Below are positions 44,049-52,966 of a DNA stretch of 64,000 nt, piece by piece; positions within the stretch are counted from its first letter, which is position 1, and each line of letters begins with the position of its first letter. The DNA is from JACCTU01 sp963798985 (lineage in GTDB: Bacteria > Actinomycetota > Thermoleophilia > Gaiellales > Gaiellaceae), in the NCBI GenBank assembly GCA_963798985.1, contig CAWCVL010000007.1, positions 62,001 through 126,000 of the forward strand. The letters are read 5' to 3'. Both the position numbers and the translations under genes were made by a program. A model generated the notes under the pieces. That model had not been told where the DNA came from. It did no database searches and was given only the letters and a program-made list of their open reading frames with translations.

Positions 44049-45245
44049 TCACGAAGTCGAGGCCACTCCCTCAGCGCCGCCGGTCGTGTCACCGGCGCTG
44101 TAGGAGTGCGCACCGGCGCCGGCGAGCTTGCCACCCTCGACGATCAGATACTCCTCCCGAATCGCACGGCCGTCGAACCAGCACTCCAGGATCTCTCGGA
44201 CGCCCGCGGCGTAGCGCGCCTGTGCCGACAGGCTCGTGCCCGAGACGTGCGGCGTCATGCCGTTGTGGGGCATCGTCCGCCACGGATGATCCTTCGGCGC
44301 GGGTTGCGGGAACCACACGTCGCCCGCGTAGCCGGCGAGCCGGCCGCTCTCGCACGCCTGCGCGACCGCGTCGCGATCGCAGATCTTCCCGCGCGCGGTG
44401 TTGACGAGGTACGCCCCCCGCTTCATCCGGCTGATCAACTCGGCGTCGAAGAGACCTTCGGTCTCCGGGTGCAACGGCGCATTGATCGTGACGACGTCGC
44501 AGACGCGAACGAGCGAGTCGACGTCGGGATGGAATGCGAGGCCGAGCTCCTGCTCGACCTCGGTCGGGAGGCGGTGACGGTCGGTGTAGTGGAGACCCAC
44601 GTCGAACGGCTTCAAGCGGCGCAGCACTGCGGAGCCGATGCGCCCCGCGCCGACGGTGCCGACCTGCATCCCCTCGAGGTCGTAGGACCGCGACACGGAG
44701 TCGGCGATGTTCCAGCCTCCGTCGCGCGCCCACTGGTGCGCCGGAAGGTAGTTCCTGACGAGGCCGAGGATGAGCATGACGACGTGCTCCGCGACGCTGA
44801 TGCTGTTGCAGTAGGTGACCTCAGCGACAGTGATCCCGTGGTCGATCGCCGCCTCGAGGTCTACGTGGTCCGAGCCGATGCCGGCCGTGATCGCGAGCTT
44901 CAGGTTTGGCGCCTTTGCGATTCGGTCCGCGGTCAGGTACGCAGGCCAGAACGGCTGTGAGATCACGATCTCGGCGTCGGGCAGCTTTTGCGCGAAGACC
45001 GAGTCGGCCCCGTCCTTGTCAGATGTGACGACGAACTCATGCCCGCGCGCTTCGACGAAGCTGCGTAACCCGAGCTCTCCAGAGACGCTTCCGAGCAGCG
45101 CGCCCGGGGTGAAGTCGATCCGTTCCGGAGTCGGTGTGCTCTGGCCGTCTGGGTAGCGCTCGATCGTCGGAATCTCGTCTCGCGCCGAGGCGGGCGGATA
45201 GCCGTCAACGGGATCGTCGTAGAGAACGCAGAGAACGTTGGCCAT
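44049..45245 (-). CDS. fdh: NAD-dependent formate dehydrogenase
   Basis: A protein of 398 aa of the D-2-hydroxyacid dehydrogenase fold, matching NAD-dependent formate dehydrogenases of the Pseudomonas sp. 101 type. Evidence includes FWPAYLTADRIAKAPNLKLAITAGIGSDHVD, NSISVAEHVVMLILGLVRNYLP, the NAD motif VGTVGAGRIGSAVLRRL and the catalytic-His segment NGMTPHVSGTSL. It oxidises formate to CO2 without metals. It lies on the opposite strand to its neighbours, 8 bp downstream of a 32-codon frame. With CO dehydrogenase it suggests use of C1 electron donors. Confidence 0.95.
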   Translation of the reverse strand: MANVLCVLYDDPVDGYPPASARDEIPTIERYPDGQSTPTPERIDFTPGALLGSVSGELGLRSFVEARGHEFVVTSDKDGADSVFAQKLPDAEIVISQPFWPAYLTADRIAKAPNLKLAITAGIGSDHVDLEAAIDHGITVAEVTYCNSISVAEHVVMLILGLVRNYLPAHQWARDGGWNIADSVSRSYDLEGMQVGTVGAGRIGSAVLRRLKPFDVGLHYTDRHRLPTEVEQELGLAFHPDVDSLVRVCDVVTINAPLHPETEGLFDAELISRMKRGAYLVNTARGKICDRDAVAQACESGRLAGYAGDVWFPQPAPKDHPWRTMPHNGMTPHVSGTSLSAQARYAAGVREILECWFDGRAIREEYLIVEGGKLAGAGAHSYSAGDTTGGAEGVASTS

Positions 45246-45253
45246 CGCGGGTG

Positions 45254-45352
45254 TTACGACTCGACCTCGTCCTCGGCTTGCTCGGCGCGCTCGACGATGT
45301 CGCCTTCGGCGCTGAGCTCGACGGGCGGCTCGTGATACTGATCCGTCGGCAT
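45254..45352 (-). CDS. 32-aa acidic leader-like protein upstream of fdh
   Basis: MPTDQYHEPPVELSAEGD followed by an acidic helix ending DEVES, stop TAA. It ends 8 bp before the fdh ATG, so translation could be coupled. The YHEPPVELS start resembles the N-terminus of encapsulated ferritins, but the four-helix core is missing. No good ribosome site is visible. It could be a real microprotein, a leader peptide or a remnant; I favour a real short gene weakly. Confidence 0.4.
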   Translation of the reverse strand: MPTDQYHEPPVELSAEGDIVERAEQAEDEVES

Positions 45353-45432
45353 GGCGGAACCATTACAGACTTCGGCGGGAAGCACGTGATCGATAGCTTG
45401 TCGCAGCGACGAAGCGGCGGATAGGAGGCTGC

Positions 45433-46221
45433 ATGGAGATCGGCAAGGCCGGGCCACTTGTCAGCCACATCAGCCAGGCGTATCCCGACAGGGTCGAGGT
45501 GCGCGGGCGCGACCTCTGCGGCGACCTGATGGGCAGGTTGAGCTTCACGGAGTACTTCCACCTGCTGCTCACAGGTCGCGAGCCGACCGAGGACCAGCGC
45601 TTCTTCCTCGACCTGCTGCTCGTCGCGATCGCCGAGCACGGGATGATGCCCACCAACATCGCCGCACGCATGACGCTCGCCGCGGACCCGGCGTCGCTGC
45701 AGGGTGCCGTCGCGGCCGGGATCCTCGGCGCCGGGCCGGTCGTGCTCGGCACGTCGGAGTCGTGTGCGCGGCTGCTCGAGGAGGCGCAGAAAGAGGTGGC
45801 GTCAGGTGGCAAGCCCGAAGCGGTCGCGGGCGACGTCGCGCGCGCGATTCACGCGGTGGGCGGCAAGGTGCCCGGCTTCGGTCATCCGGTCCACCGGCCG
45901 CTCGACCCCCGCGCCGAACGGATCCTCGTGCTCGGGGACTCGCGTGGCGTGAGCGGGGCGCACGTTGCTTTGGCACGTTCGCTCCGCGAGGCGGTGGCCG
46001 CGGTCTGGGGCAAGCCGCTCACGATGAACGTCGCGATGCCGATCGCAGCAGTGATGCTCGACCTGGGCTTCTCGGCCGACGTCGTGAAGGCCGTCCCGAT
46101 TCTCGCGCGCACCGCCGGCCTGCTCGCGCATCTCGCCGAGGAGCAGGAGCGTCCGCTCGGCTTCCAGCTCGCCGCGAGGGCGGAGGAGGCGGTGGAGTAC
46201 GAGCCCGATGCTCGCGCCTGA
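45433..46221 (+). CDS. citryl-CoA lyase / citrate synthase-like protein
   Basis: A protein of 262 aa, the short length of citryl-CoA lyases rather than citrate synthases (about 370-430). It opens GPLVSHISQAYPDRVEVRGRDLCGDLMG and has the His/Asp active-site segments GKVPGFGHPVHRPLDPRAERIL and MNVAMPIAAVMLDLGFSADV. The reaction would be reversible cleavage of a citryl-CoA-type thioester to acetyl-CoA and an oxo-acid. It overlaps the next gene (CoA ligase) by 14 bp. Confidence 0.85.
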   Translation: MEIGKAGPLVSHISQAYPDRVEVRGRDLCGDLMGRLSFTEYFHLLLTGREPTEDQRFFLDLLLVAIAEHGMMPTNIAARMTLAADPASLQGAVAAGILGAGPVVLGTSESCARLLEEAQKEVASGGKPEAVAGDVARAIHAVGGKVPGFGHPVHRPLDPRAERILVLGDSRGVSGAHVALARSLREAVAAVWGKPLTMNVAMPIAAVMLDLGFSADVVKAVPILARTAGLLAHLAEEQERPLGFQLAARAEEAVEYEPDARA

Positions 46222-47512
46222 CGTCGAGAGCCGCCCGTGGGCGGAGCAACTCGACCTCGACGACGTGAGCTATCGCGCGCAGCTCGCGTACCTCTTCGAT
46301 CGCTCGGCCTTCTACCGCGAGAAGCTGGCGACAGCAGGATTCGCTTCCGCCGACGCAGCGGGCGGGCTTGCGGAGATCGCGGAGCTTCCGCACACCGAGA
46401 AGCGCGAGCTCAAGGCGACGTGCACGCGCGACAACCCGATCGGCGCGCACCTCTGCGCGACACCGTCCGAGATCGTCCGGATCTACTCCACGAGCGGCAC
46501 CACGGGAGCACCGAGCTACGTGCCGTTGACGGCTGCCGATCTCGACAACTGGGTGACCGGCTCGGCGCGCAGCTATGCCGCGTCCGGCATCGCGGCGGGG
46601 CAGCGGATCGTCTCCACGTACAACGCCGGGCCCTTCGTGGCGGGGGCAGCGCTCGCATCGTTCGAGCGGATCGGCCTCTCCCACGTTCCGCTCGGGACCG
46701 GGAACACCGAGCGCCTGATGCTCGCGGTCGAGCTCCTCGAGCCCGACGCGGTCGTGCTCACGCCGTCCTACGCCGCGTACCTCGTCGAGTGGGCGGCGGA
46801 GCGGAACGTCGATCTCCGAGGGTCGAGCGTCGCGCGCGTGCTCGTGGCGGGCGAGCCCGGGGGAGGCGAGCCGGCGTTTCGCGCAAAGCTCGAGGACGGC
46901 TGGGGTGCGAAGGTCACCGAGGCGATGGGCATCGGCGACATCGGCGTGTCGCTCTGGGGCGAGTGCGAGGAGCAGGACGGGATGCACCTCGGCGCGCGCG
47001 GCTTCGTCCACGCAGAGCTGATCGACCCCGACACGGGTGAGGCGGTCGAGTTCGTCGACGGCGCGACCGGCGAGCTCGTCCTCACGCATCTTCAGCATCG
47101 CGCTGCGCCGCTCCTGCGCTTCCGCACGCGCGACCACGTGCAACTCCGGACGAGCGAGTGCAAGTGCGGTCGTACCGGACCCCGCGTTCGGTGCATCGGG
47201 CGAACCGACGACATGCTGATCGTCCGTGGCGTCAACGTCTTCCCCTCGGCTATCCGCGAAGTGGTGAGCGCGTTCGACCCGGACGTCAGCGGTCACATCG
47301 TCGTCAAGCCGCAGACGCTTGGCGTGAAGCAGCAGCCACCGCTACCCGTGATCGTCGAGCTCGCACGCGGCGCGGCGGGCAACGACGCGCTCGCGGAGGC
47401 GATCCGCAAGCGCCTGCGCGAGGCGCTCGTCGTCCAGACGCGCGTCGAGCTCGTGCCGTGGGGGAGCCTGCAGCGCAGCGAGTACAAGTCGACGCTCGTC
47501 GAGCATTCGTGA
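46208..47512 (+). CDS. phenylacetate-CoA ligase-like AMP-forming enzyme
   Basis: A protein of 434 aa of the PaaK-type acyl-CoA ligase group. Adenylate-forming motifs are IYSTSGTTGAPSYVPLT (P-loop), TEAMGIGDIGVSLWGECEEQDGM and LLRFRTRDHVQL, with GRTDDMLIVRGVNVFPSAI and a C-terminal domain. It would activate a carboxylic acid to the CoA thioester. Sitting between a citryl-CoA-lyase-type protein and a MetE-like protein with overlaps at both ends, it may provide or accept the thioester the lyase handles. Confidence 0.85.
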   Translation: MLAPDVESRPWAEQLDLDDVSYRAQLAYLFDRSAFYREKLATAGFASADAAGGLAEIAELPHTEKRELKATCTRDNPIGAHLCATPSEIVRIYSTSGTTGAPSYVPLTAADLDNWVTGSARSYAASGIAAGQRIVSTYNAGPFVAGAALASFERIGLSHVPLGTGNTERLMLAVELLEPDAVVLTPSYAAYLVEWAAERNVDLRGSSVARVLVAGEPGGGEPAFRAKLEDGWGAKVTEAMGIGDIGVSLWGECEEQDGMHLGARGFVHAELIDPDTGEAVEFVDGATGELVLTHLQHRAAPLLRFRTRDHVQLRTSECKCGRTGPRVRCIGRTDDMLIVRGVNVFPSAIREVVSAFDPDVSGHIVVKPQTLGVKQQPPLPVIVELARGAAGNDALAEAIRKRLREALVVQTRVELVPWGSLQRSEYKSTLVEHS

Positions 47513-48576
47513 GGGGGGTTCTGCTCACGTCGGTCGTCGGGAGCTATCCCCAGCCCGACTGGCTGATCGACAGGGAGCGGCTCGGCGAGCGGTTGCCGCC
47601 GCGAGTCCGCGCACGCGAGCTCTGGCGCGTGTCCGAGCCGTTCCTCGAGGAGGCCCAGGACGATGCGACTCGCGTCGCGGTCCGCGACATGGAGCGAGCC
47701 GGCGTCGACGTCATCACCGACGGCGAGATGCGGAGGGAGAGCTACTCGAACCGGTTCGCGACCGCGCTCGACGGCGTCGACCTCGACCAGCCCGGCGTCG
47801 CGCTCGATCGCACCGGTCACGAGAACCCCGTCCCGCGAGTTGTCGGCCCCATTCGCCGTACGCGGCCCGTGGAGGTGCGCGACGTCGAGTTTCTCCGCTC
47901 GATCACCGATCGCCGGATCAAGATCACCGTTCCGGGGCCGTTCACGATGACACAGCAGGCCCAGAACGACTACTACCCCGACGGCCGGAGCCTCGCTCTC
48001 GCGTACGCGACAGCCGTCAACGACGAGCTCCGCGACCTCAAGGCGGCCGGAGCCGACGTCGTCCAGATCGACGAGCCGTATCTCCAGGCGCGCCCCGACC
48101 CGGCGCGCGAGTACGCCGTCGAAGCGATCAACCGCGCGCTTGACGGAATCGAGGGGGACACGGTCCTCCACACGTGCTTCGGCTACGCGCACATCGTTCA
48201 CGACCGGCTCCCCGGCTACCCGTTCCTTCGCGAGCTTGCGGAGTGCGACGCGACGCACCTGTCGCTCGAGGCTGCGCAGCCGAGCCTCGACCCGGACGTG
48301 CTGCGCGACCTTCCCGACAAGACGATCGTTCTGGGCGTTCTCGACCTCGGCTCGAGCGAGGTCGAGACGGTTGGGGTCGTCGCCGACCGGATCCGCAGAG
48401 CGCTCACTGTGGTGTCGCCGGAGCGGCTCGTCCTCGCGCCGGACTGCGGGATGAAGTACCTGCAGCGCGAGACCGCGTTCCGAAAGCTCGAGGCGATGGT
48501 CGCCGGCGCCCGCGCCGTGCGAGACGAGCTCGGCACACGCCGCTCAGCGAGTGGCGGCCGTCCCTCGATCGAGTGA
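47509..48576 (+). CDS. MetE-like (cobalamin-independent methionine synthase C-terminal family) protein
   Basis: A protein of 355 aa from GTG 47509 (4-bp overlap). It matches the catalytic domain of MetE and archaeal-type methyltransferases: LTSVVGSYPQPDWLIDRERL, VITDGEMRRESYSNRF, VQIDEPYLQ, the zinc ligands in HTCFGY and LAPDCGMKYL. It lacks the N-terminal half of MetE. Its methyl donor and acceptor are unknown; in this operon it may serve a special substrate rather than methionine synthesis. Confidence 0.85.
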   Translation: MRGVLLTSVVGSYPQPDWLIDRERLGERLPPRVRARELWRVSEPFLEEAQDDATRVAVRDMERAGVDVITDGEMRRESYSNRFATALDGVDLDQPGVALDRTGHENPVPRVVGPIRRTRPVEVRDVEFLRSITDRRIKITVPGPFTMTQQAQNDYYPDGRSLALAYATAVNDELRDLKAAGADVVQIDEPYLQARPDPAREYAVEAINRALDGIEGDTVLHTCFGYAHIVHDRLPGYPFLRELAECDATHLSLEAAQPSLDPDVLRDLPDKTIVLGVLDLGSSEVETVGVVADRIRRALTVVSPERLVLAPDCGMKYLQRETAFRKLEAMVAGARAVRDELGTRRSASGGRPSIE

Positions 48577-48687
48577 CTTTTCCCTGCACGCCGCGCCACG
48601 GGGCATACTGAGAGAGCGGTGCTTCTCTGCGGCTCACCGTGTTCGTGATCGCCATGAGTTCGCAACAGCGAGAGGAGCCGTAGCGAG

Positions 48688-49962
48688 ATGCCGACTTGGA
48701 CCGCCTGGGTTCTCGTAGCCGTCCTGCTCTGGCTCGCCGTCTCCGTGCTCGTCACGCTCGTTGTCGGGCCGTTCATCAAGGTCGGCACCGGCGTCGAACG
48801 CGCAGAGCGGGCCGACCGCGCGAGGGCGCTGAGTACCGCCGCGTCGAGACGCTTGCGACGCGCGCCGGTCGCCGCCGCCGAGCCCGAGCTCGAGCGTGAA
48901 CGCGAGCGGATTCTCGTGGTCGACGACGACCCCGGCTTGCGGCTGCTCCTCCGTACCACCTTGCCGGCAAGTGAGTTCAACGTCGAGGAGGCGGAGTCCG
49001 CCGAAGCGGCGGCCGACACTGCGCGGTTCTTTCGTCCGGAAGTCGTCATCCTCGATGTCGGCCTCCCGGGCCAGGACGGACTCTCCTTCTGCCGCGAGCT
49101 CAAGCGTTCCCCTCGCTCCCCGCACGTGATTCTGCTCACGGGCGCCGACGTCGACGGTGAGGCGTTGCGCGGTGCCGGTGCCGACGCCGCCTTGTCGAAG
49201 CCGTTCAGCCCGGTCGAGCTCCTCACGCTCGTGGACAAGGTCAGCCACGCGACGGCCCCCTTGCGTCCCGGGGCATCGGTCGCGGCAGACGAGCAGCTCT
49301 TGATCTACGCGCGTGACCTCAGCCGCGTCGTCGAGGTCGAACGAAGGCAGCGGCGGCTCCTCGAGCACGCCTACCGTCAGACCGTCACAGCGCTGGCCGA
49401 CGCCCTCGAGGCGAAAGACCGCGCGACGGGTCTTCACGGTCGCCGCGTCCAACGCTACGGGCTCGAGCTTGCCGCTGCGTACGACGAGTCGCTCGTCGCC
49501 GATCCAAGCCTCGAATACGGATTCCTCCTCCACGACGTCGGAAAGATCGGCATCCCGGAGACGATTCTCCGCAAGCCGGGACCGCTCGACAACACCGAGC
49601 GCCGCCAGATGCAGCGCCATCCGCTGCTGGGGGTCGGGATTCTCGACGGCATTCCGCTCCTCGAGGGCGCCGGCCTCGACGTCGTACGCTCGCACCATGA
49701 GCGCTGGGACGGCAAGGGCTACCCGGATGGGCTCGCGGGCGAGGAGATTCCCGTGGCTGCCCGCATCTTTGCCCTTGCAGACGCGCTCGACGCGATCACG
49801 ACCGATCGGCCATACCGTAAGCGGCTCTCCTGGGAGACTGCGATCGACGAGATTCTCGTCAACAGCAACTCGCAGTTCGACCCCGGCGTCGTCGCGGCGT
49901 TCGCCCTCCGCGAGGGCCGGCTCAGGCAGATCTCAGCCGATCTCACCGAGCGCGCCGCCTAG
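48688..49962 (+). CDS. membrane-anchored response regulator with HD-GYP phosphodiesterase domain
   Basis: A protein of 424 aa. An N-terminal membrane helix (TAWVLVAVLLWLAVSVLVTLVVG, residues 4-27) precedes a receiver domain (phosphoacceptor Asp123 in VVILDVGLPGQDGLS) and an HD-GYP domain (His282-Asp283 in HDVGKIG, HHERWDGKGYPDGLAGEEIP). HD-GYP enzymes hydrolyse cyclic-di-GMP. A receiver with its own membrane anchor is unusual. A GAGAGGAG lies upstream. No partner kinase is near. Confidence 0.9.
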   Translation: MPTWTAWVLVAVLLWLAVSVLVTLVVGPFIKVGTGVERAERADRARALSTAASRRLRRAPVAAAEPELERERERILVVDDDPGLRLLLRTTLPASEFNVEEAESAEAAADTARFFRPEVVILDVGLPGQDGLSFCRELKRSPRSPHVILLTGADVDGEALRGAGADAALSKPFSPVELLTLVDKVSHATAPLRPGASVAADEQLLIYARDLSRVVEVERRQRRLLEHAYRQTVTALADALEAKDRATGLHGRRVQRYGLELAAAYDESLVADPSLEYGFLLHDVGKIGIPETILRKPGPLDNTERRQMQRHPLLGVGILDGIPLLEGAGLDVVRSHHERWDGKGYPDGLAGEEIPVAARIFALADALDAITTDRPYRKRLSWETAIDEILVNSNSQFDPGVVAAFALREGRLRQISADLTERAA

Positions 49963-50017
49963 TCACGCCACCGGCTCGACGTGGAGAGCCGCGGACAAGC
50001 ACGCGTAAGATCACGCC

Positions 50018-50890
50018 GTGTCCAACGCCGAGGTCTCGCCTCTGTCATTGCCTCTGCCGGCGGCAGCCTACGCGAACTGCCGGCGGATGCTCCGGCGCCA
50101 CGATCCGACGTATCACCTCGCCGTGTCCCGCCTCCCGCGAGAGCGCCGCTCTGCGGTCTACGCGCTCTACGGGTACGTCCGCGGCGCCGACGAGATCGTC
50201 GACGGTCCAGGCTCCGACCTCCGGCCGGACGAGCGAAGGGCGGCGCTCGACGAGTGGCAGGAGGAGCTCGAGCGCGGAGTGGCCACCGGGAGATCCGATC
50301 ATCCGGTGATCGCCGCGCTCGTCCACGCTGCGCGCGCACACGACCTTCCCGTCGGGGAGCTCCGTCCGTACATGGCGTCGATGCGGATGGACTGCGGGCC
50401 ACTAAGGATCCAGACGCGGGACGAGCTCGAGCGTTACATGAACGGAAGTGGAGCGTCCGTCGGCCGGATCATGGCCGTCATCCTCGGAGCTCCGGCCGAG
50501 AGCGAACGGCTGGCGCGCCTCGGCGTCGCCTTCCAGCTGACGAACTTCCTGCGCGACTTGCGCGAGGACTACTTGCTCGATCGCATCTATCTGCCAGCCG
50601 ACGAGCGCGAACGGCACGGCGTCGACGACAGCGACCTGGCGGCTACCAACGCGAGCCCGGGTCTCAGGGAGCTCGTAGCTTCGGAGGTCCGGCTCGCACG
50701 TGCGCTGTTCGCCGAGACCGCACCTGCGCTGATCACGGCGATCCCCGCTGCAAAGCGCGGGATCGGAGTCGCGCGCGCCGTCTACTGCGCCGTTCTCGAC
50801 CGCATCGAACAGAACGGCTACGACGTGCTCGGCCGGGCGAGTCGGCCACGCCTCGTCGACCTCGCTCGAGTCGCGGTGCGGGCGCGGTGA
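50018..50890 (+). CDS. crtB: phytoene/squalene synthase family protein
   Basis: A protein of 290 aa with the two Asp-rich motifs that bind the prenyl diphosphates: YVRGADEIVDG (about 52-62) and QLTNFLRDLREDYLLDRIYLP. MDCGPLRIQTRDELERYMNGSGASVG is also typical. It condenses two prenyl diphosphates to phytoene or squalene. It overlaps a FAD-dependent oxidoreductase by 4 bp (GTGA), which suggests a small isoprenoid pathway. Confidence 0.88.
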   Translation: MSNAEVSPLSLPLPAAAYANCRRMLRRHDPTYHLAVSRLPRERRSAVYALYGYVRGADEIVDGPGSDLRPDERRAALDEWQEELERGVATGRSDHPVIAALVHAARAHDLPVGELRPYMASMRMDCGPLRIQTRDELERYMNGSGASVGRIMAVILGAPAESERLARLGVAFQLTNFLRDLREDYLLDRIYLPADERERHGVDDSDLAATNASPGLRELVASEVRLARALFAETAPALITAIPAAKRGIGVARAVYCAVLDRIEQNGYDVLGRASRPRLVDLARVAVRAR

Positions 50891-52014
50891 ACCGGCGGCC
50901 CGAGGAACCGCTCGTCGACGAGCGAGCCGACGTGATCGTCTGCGGCGCGAGCTTCGCCGGTCTGGCCGTCGCGCGTGAGCTCGCCGGGACGGGAGCCGAC
51001 GTGCTCGTCCTCGACCGCGACGAGATCGGTGCCCACGCCACCTCCGCGTGTGCGGCGCCGATGCCGTGGCTCGAAGCTCTCGGCCTCGAGGGCTCCGTGA
51101 AGCAGGAGTGTCCGTTCATGAGTTTCACGACGCCCCACGGTTCGGTCCGCGTGCGGCTCCCGTGGAGTTGGGGCGCCTTCGACTACTCGGAGCTTTGCCG
51201 GCTCCTGTGGGACCAGTCGGGCGCGCGGTTCGAGCGCGCGCTCGTGAAGGGACGGGTCGACGGCGGCGTGCGCACGGACCGCGGCATCGTTCGGGCGCCA
51301 CTCGTCGTCGATGCGCTCGGCTGGCGTCGAGTGCTCGGGTCGCAGCCGGTTGCCGGGCCCGGAGGCCCGCTGACTCGGGGGCTGGAGGTTCACCCGAGCG
51401 GCAGCGGCGACACGCTCGACATCGTCATCGACCGATCGTTGCTTCACCGGGGCTACTGCTGGCGAGTCCCCGCCGGCGACGAAGTCCGCGTCGGCGCCGC
51501 CTCGTACGACCCTCGCGTCGCCGTCAAGCAACCAACAGCGGACATCGCGGGGCGCTTTGGGGTGGCCACGGTCCGCCACCAGGGAAATCTCATCCCGCAT
51601 CGGCTCCGTCCCGCCGCCGAGAACGGCTGTTTCTTCGTCGGCGACTCCGCCGGCCATTGCTTCGCCTTCTCGGCGGAGGGCATCCGCGGCGCGTTCTACT
51701 TCGGGATCGCGTGCGGCCGCGAGCTCCGCCGGGTGCTCGCAGGCGAAGCGACCGTCGACCAGGCGCTCGCGGCGTACGCCGGCTTCAGTGCGAGTCACCG
51801 AAGCGGGTTCGGGATCACGTATGCACTCCAGCGCGTGATTCCGGCGCTTCCGCCGCGCGCGCTCACGCTGGTGATCCGCGCGCTCAGCCGGCAACGGCCC
51901 GTCGACGCGATCTTCAACTGGTACTTCGGCCTGCTGCCGTTGACCTACTTGTCGGTCTCCCCAGGCCCGAACGTCAGGACGTCGGCATCGCTTTCGTCCG
52001 TGGGGACGATGTAG
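50887..52014 (+). CDS. FAD-dependent oxidoreductase (geranylgeranyl reductase-like)
   Basis: A protein of 375 aa from GTG 50887. FAD-binding begins at VIVCGASFAGLAVARELAGTGADVLVLDRDEIG; a second FAD motif is GCFFVGDSAGHCFAFSAEGIRGAFYFG, as in geranylgeranyl reductases and related flavoproteins. The C-terminus contains a hydrophobic segment that may bind membrane. Coupled to crtB, it probably saturates or modifies the C30/C40 product or another prenyl chain. The last 70 bp overlap the convergent TolB-like gene. Confidence 0.82.
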   Translation: MNRRPEEPLVDERADVIVCGASFAGLAVARELAGTGADVLVLDRDEIGAHATSACAAPMPWLEALGLEGSVKQECPFMSFTTPHGSVRVRLPWSWGAFDYSELCRLLWDQSGARFERALVKGRVDGGVRTDRGIVRAPLVVDALGWRRVLGSQPVAGPGGPLTRGLEVHPSGSGDTLDIVIDRSLLHRGYCWRVPAGDEVRVGAASYDPRVAVKQPTADIAGRFGVATVRHQGNLIPHRLRPAAENGCFFVGDSAGHCFAFSAEGIRGAFYFGIACGRELRRVLAGEATVDQALAAYAGFSASHRSGFGITYALQRVIPALPPRALTLVIRALSRQRPVDAIFNWYFGLLPLTYLSVSPGPNVRTSASLSSVGTM

Positions 52015-52883
52015 AGGGCCATCGGGCTCGAGGTCGCGTTCCCGCTTCCATACAGGTAGCGGTCTGCGACGACTTTGGTTCCGTCGGGTGCCCAGTTGGG
52101 TGAGCCGGCGTCGCCGAGCAGCGTGGTGACCGTGCCGGTCGCGAGCTCGACGACGCACAGGCTCCCGGCGCACTGGAAGGCGATCTCGTCGCCGTCTGGT
52201 GACAATGCAGGCTCGTAGGCCGCGCCCTCGCTGGGGATCGTCTCGCGAGTGCGGCCGTCACCGATCGCGGCGACGAAGAGCTCGCCGTCTCCGTTGTTGT
52301 AGGCGATGCGCTTGCCGTCCGGAGACCACGCGGGCGTCAACTCGGACGCGGCATATGCCGACCAGGTGGGATCGTCGGCGGCGAGGGCGGGCTCGAGCAG
52401 CCGTCGCGCCGCACCGCCGCGTTTGTCGACGACGTGGACGACGTACGACCCGTCCTTCATCTTGCGGACGAACGCGATCTGCTTGCCGTCCGGCGACCAG
52501 GCAGGCGAGAGGCCTCGTTCTGCCGAGGTCGCGACGCTGACGAGCCGGCGCTCCCCTTCGCCGGTCGCCGAGACGATCCGGAGCCCGTCGGAAGCCTCGA
52601 ACACCAGCTCTTTCCCGTTCGGCGACCACTCGGGCGCCTTGCTCCTCGTTGCGGCGCTGATGCGACGGATGTTCGTTCCGTCGGGGCGAATGAGAAAGAT
52701 CCCGCCCCCGTCGCGATTGCTCGCGAACGCGATCTGCTGACCATCGGGCGACTAGGCGGGAGCCGAGTCGGCGGTCTCGAACTCCACCTCGATCCCGCCC
52801 CAGGACGAGCTGGACGATCCGCACGCGGCGAGCGAGAGCGCCGCGGCGGTGACGGCAGCCGCCGTGACGATTCGGTTTATCAC
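51945..52883 (-). pseudogene. TolB-like WD40/PD40 lipoprotein interrupted by an in-frame TAG
   Basis: From GTG 52883 comes a lipoprotein signal with lipobox LSLAAC (Cys21) and a short linker, then TAG at codon 44 (52752-52754). The same frame then continues without a break through PD40 repeats (SPDGQQIAFASNRDGG, WSPNGKELVFEASDG, WSPDGKQIAFVR, WSPDGKRIAYNNGDGE, NWAPDGTKVVADR) to the stop at 51945. The stop stands exactly where the Trp of the first WSPDG repeat belongs (TGG to TAG). So it is either a nonsense mutation, a base-call error, or, less likely, readthrough. Intact, it would be a 312-aa exported beta-propeller. Confidence 0.75.
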
Positions 52884-52966
52884 GGTCGTAGACGGAGAAA
52901 CGAGCGGTCTTGTTAGCCCCAGTCCGGGGTTTTGATCAACCAGCGGCAGGTAACTTCGTACTGCTC

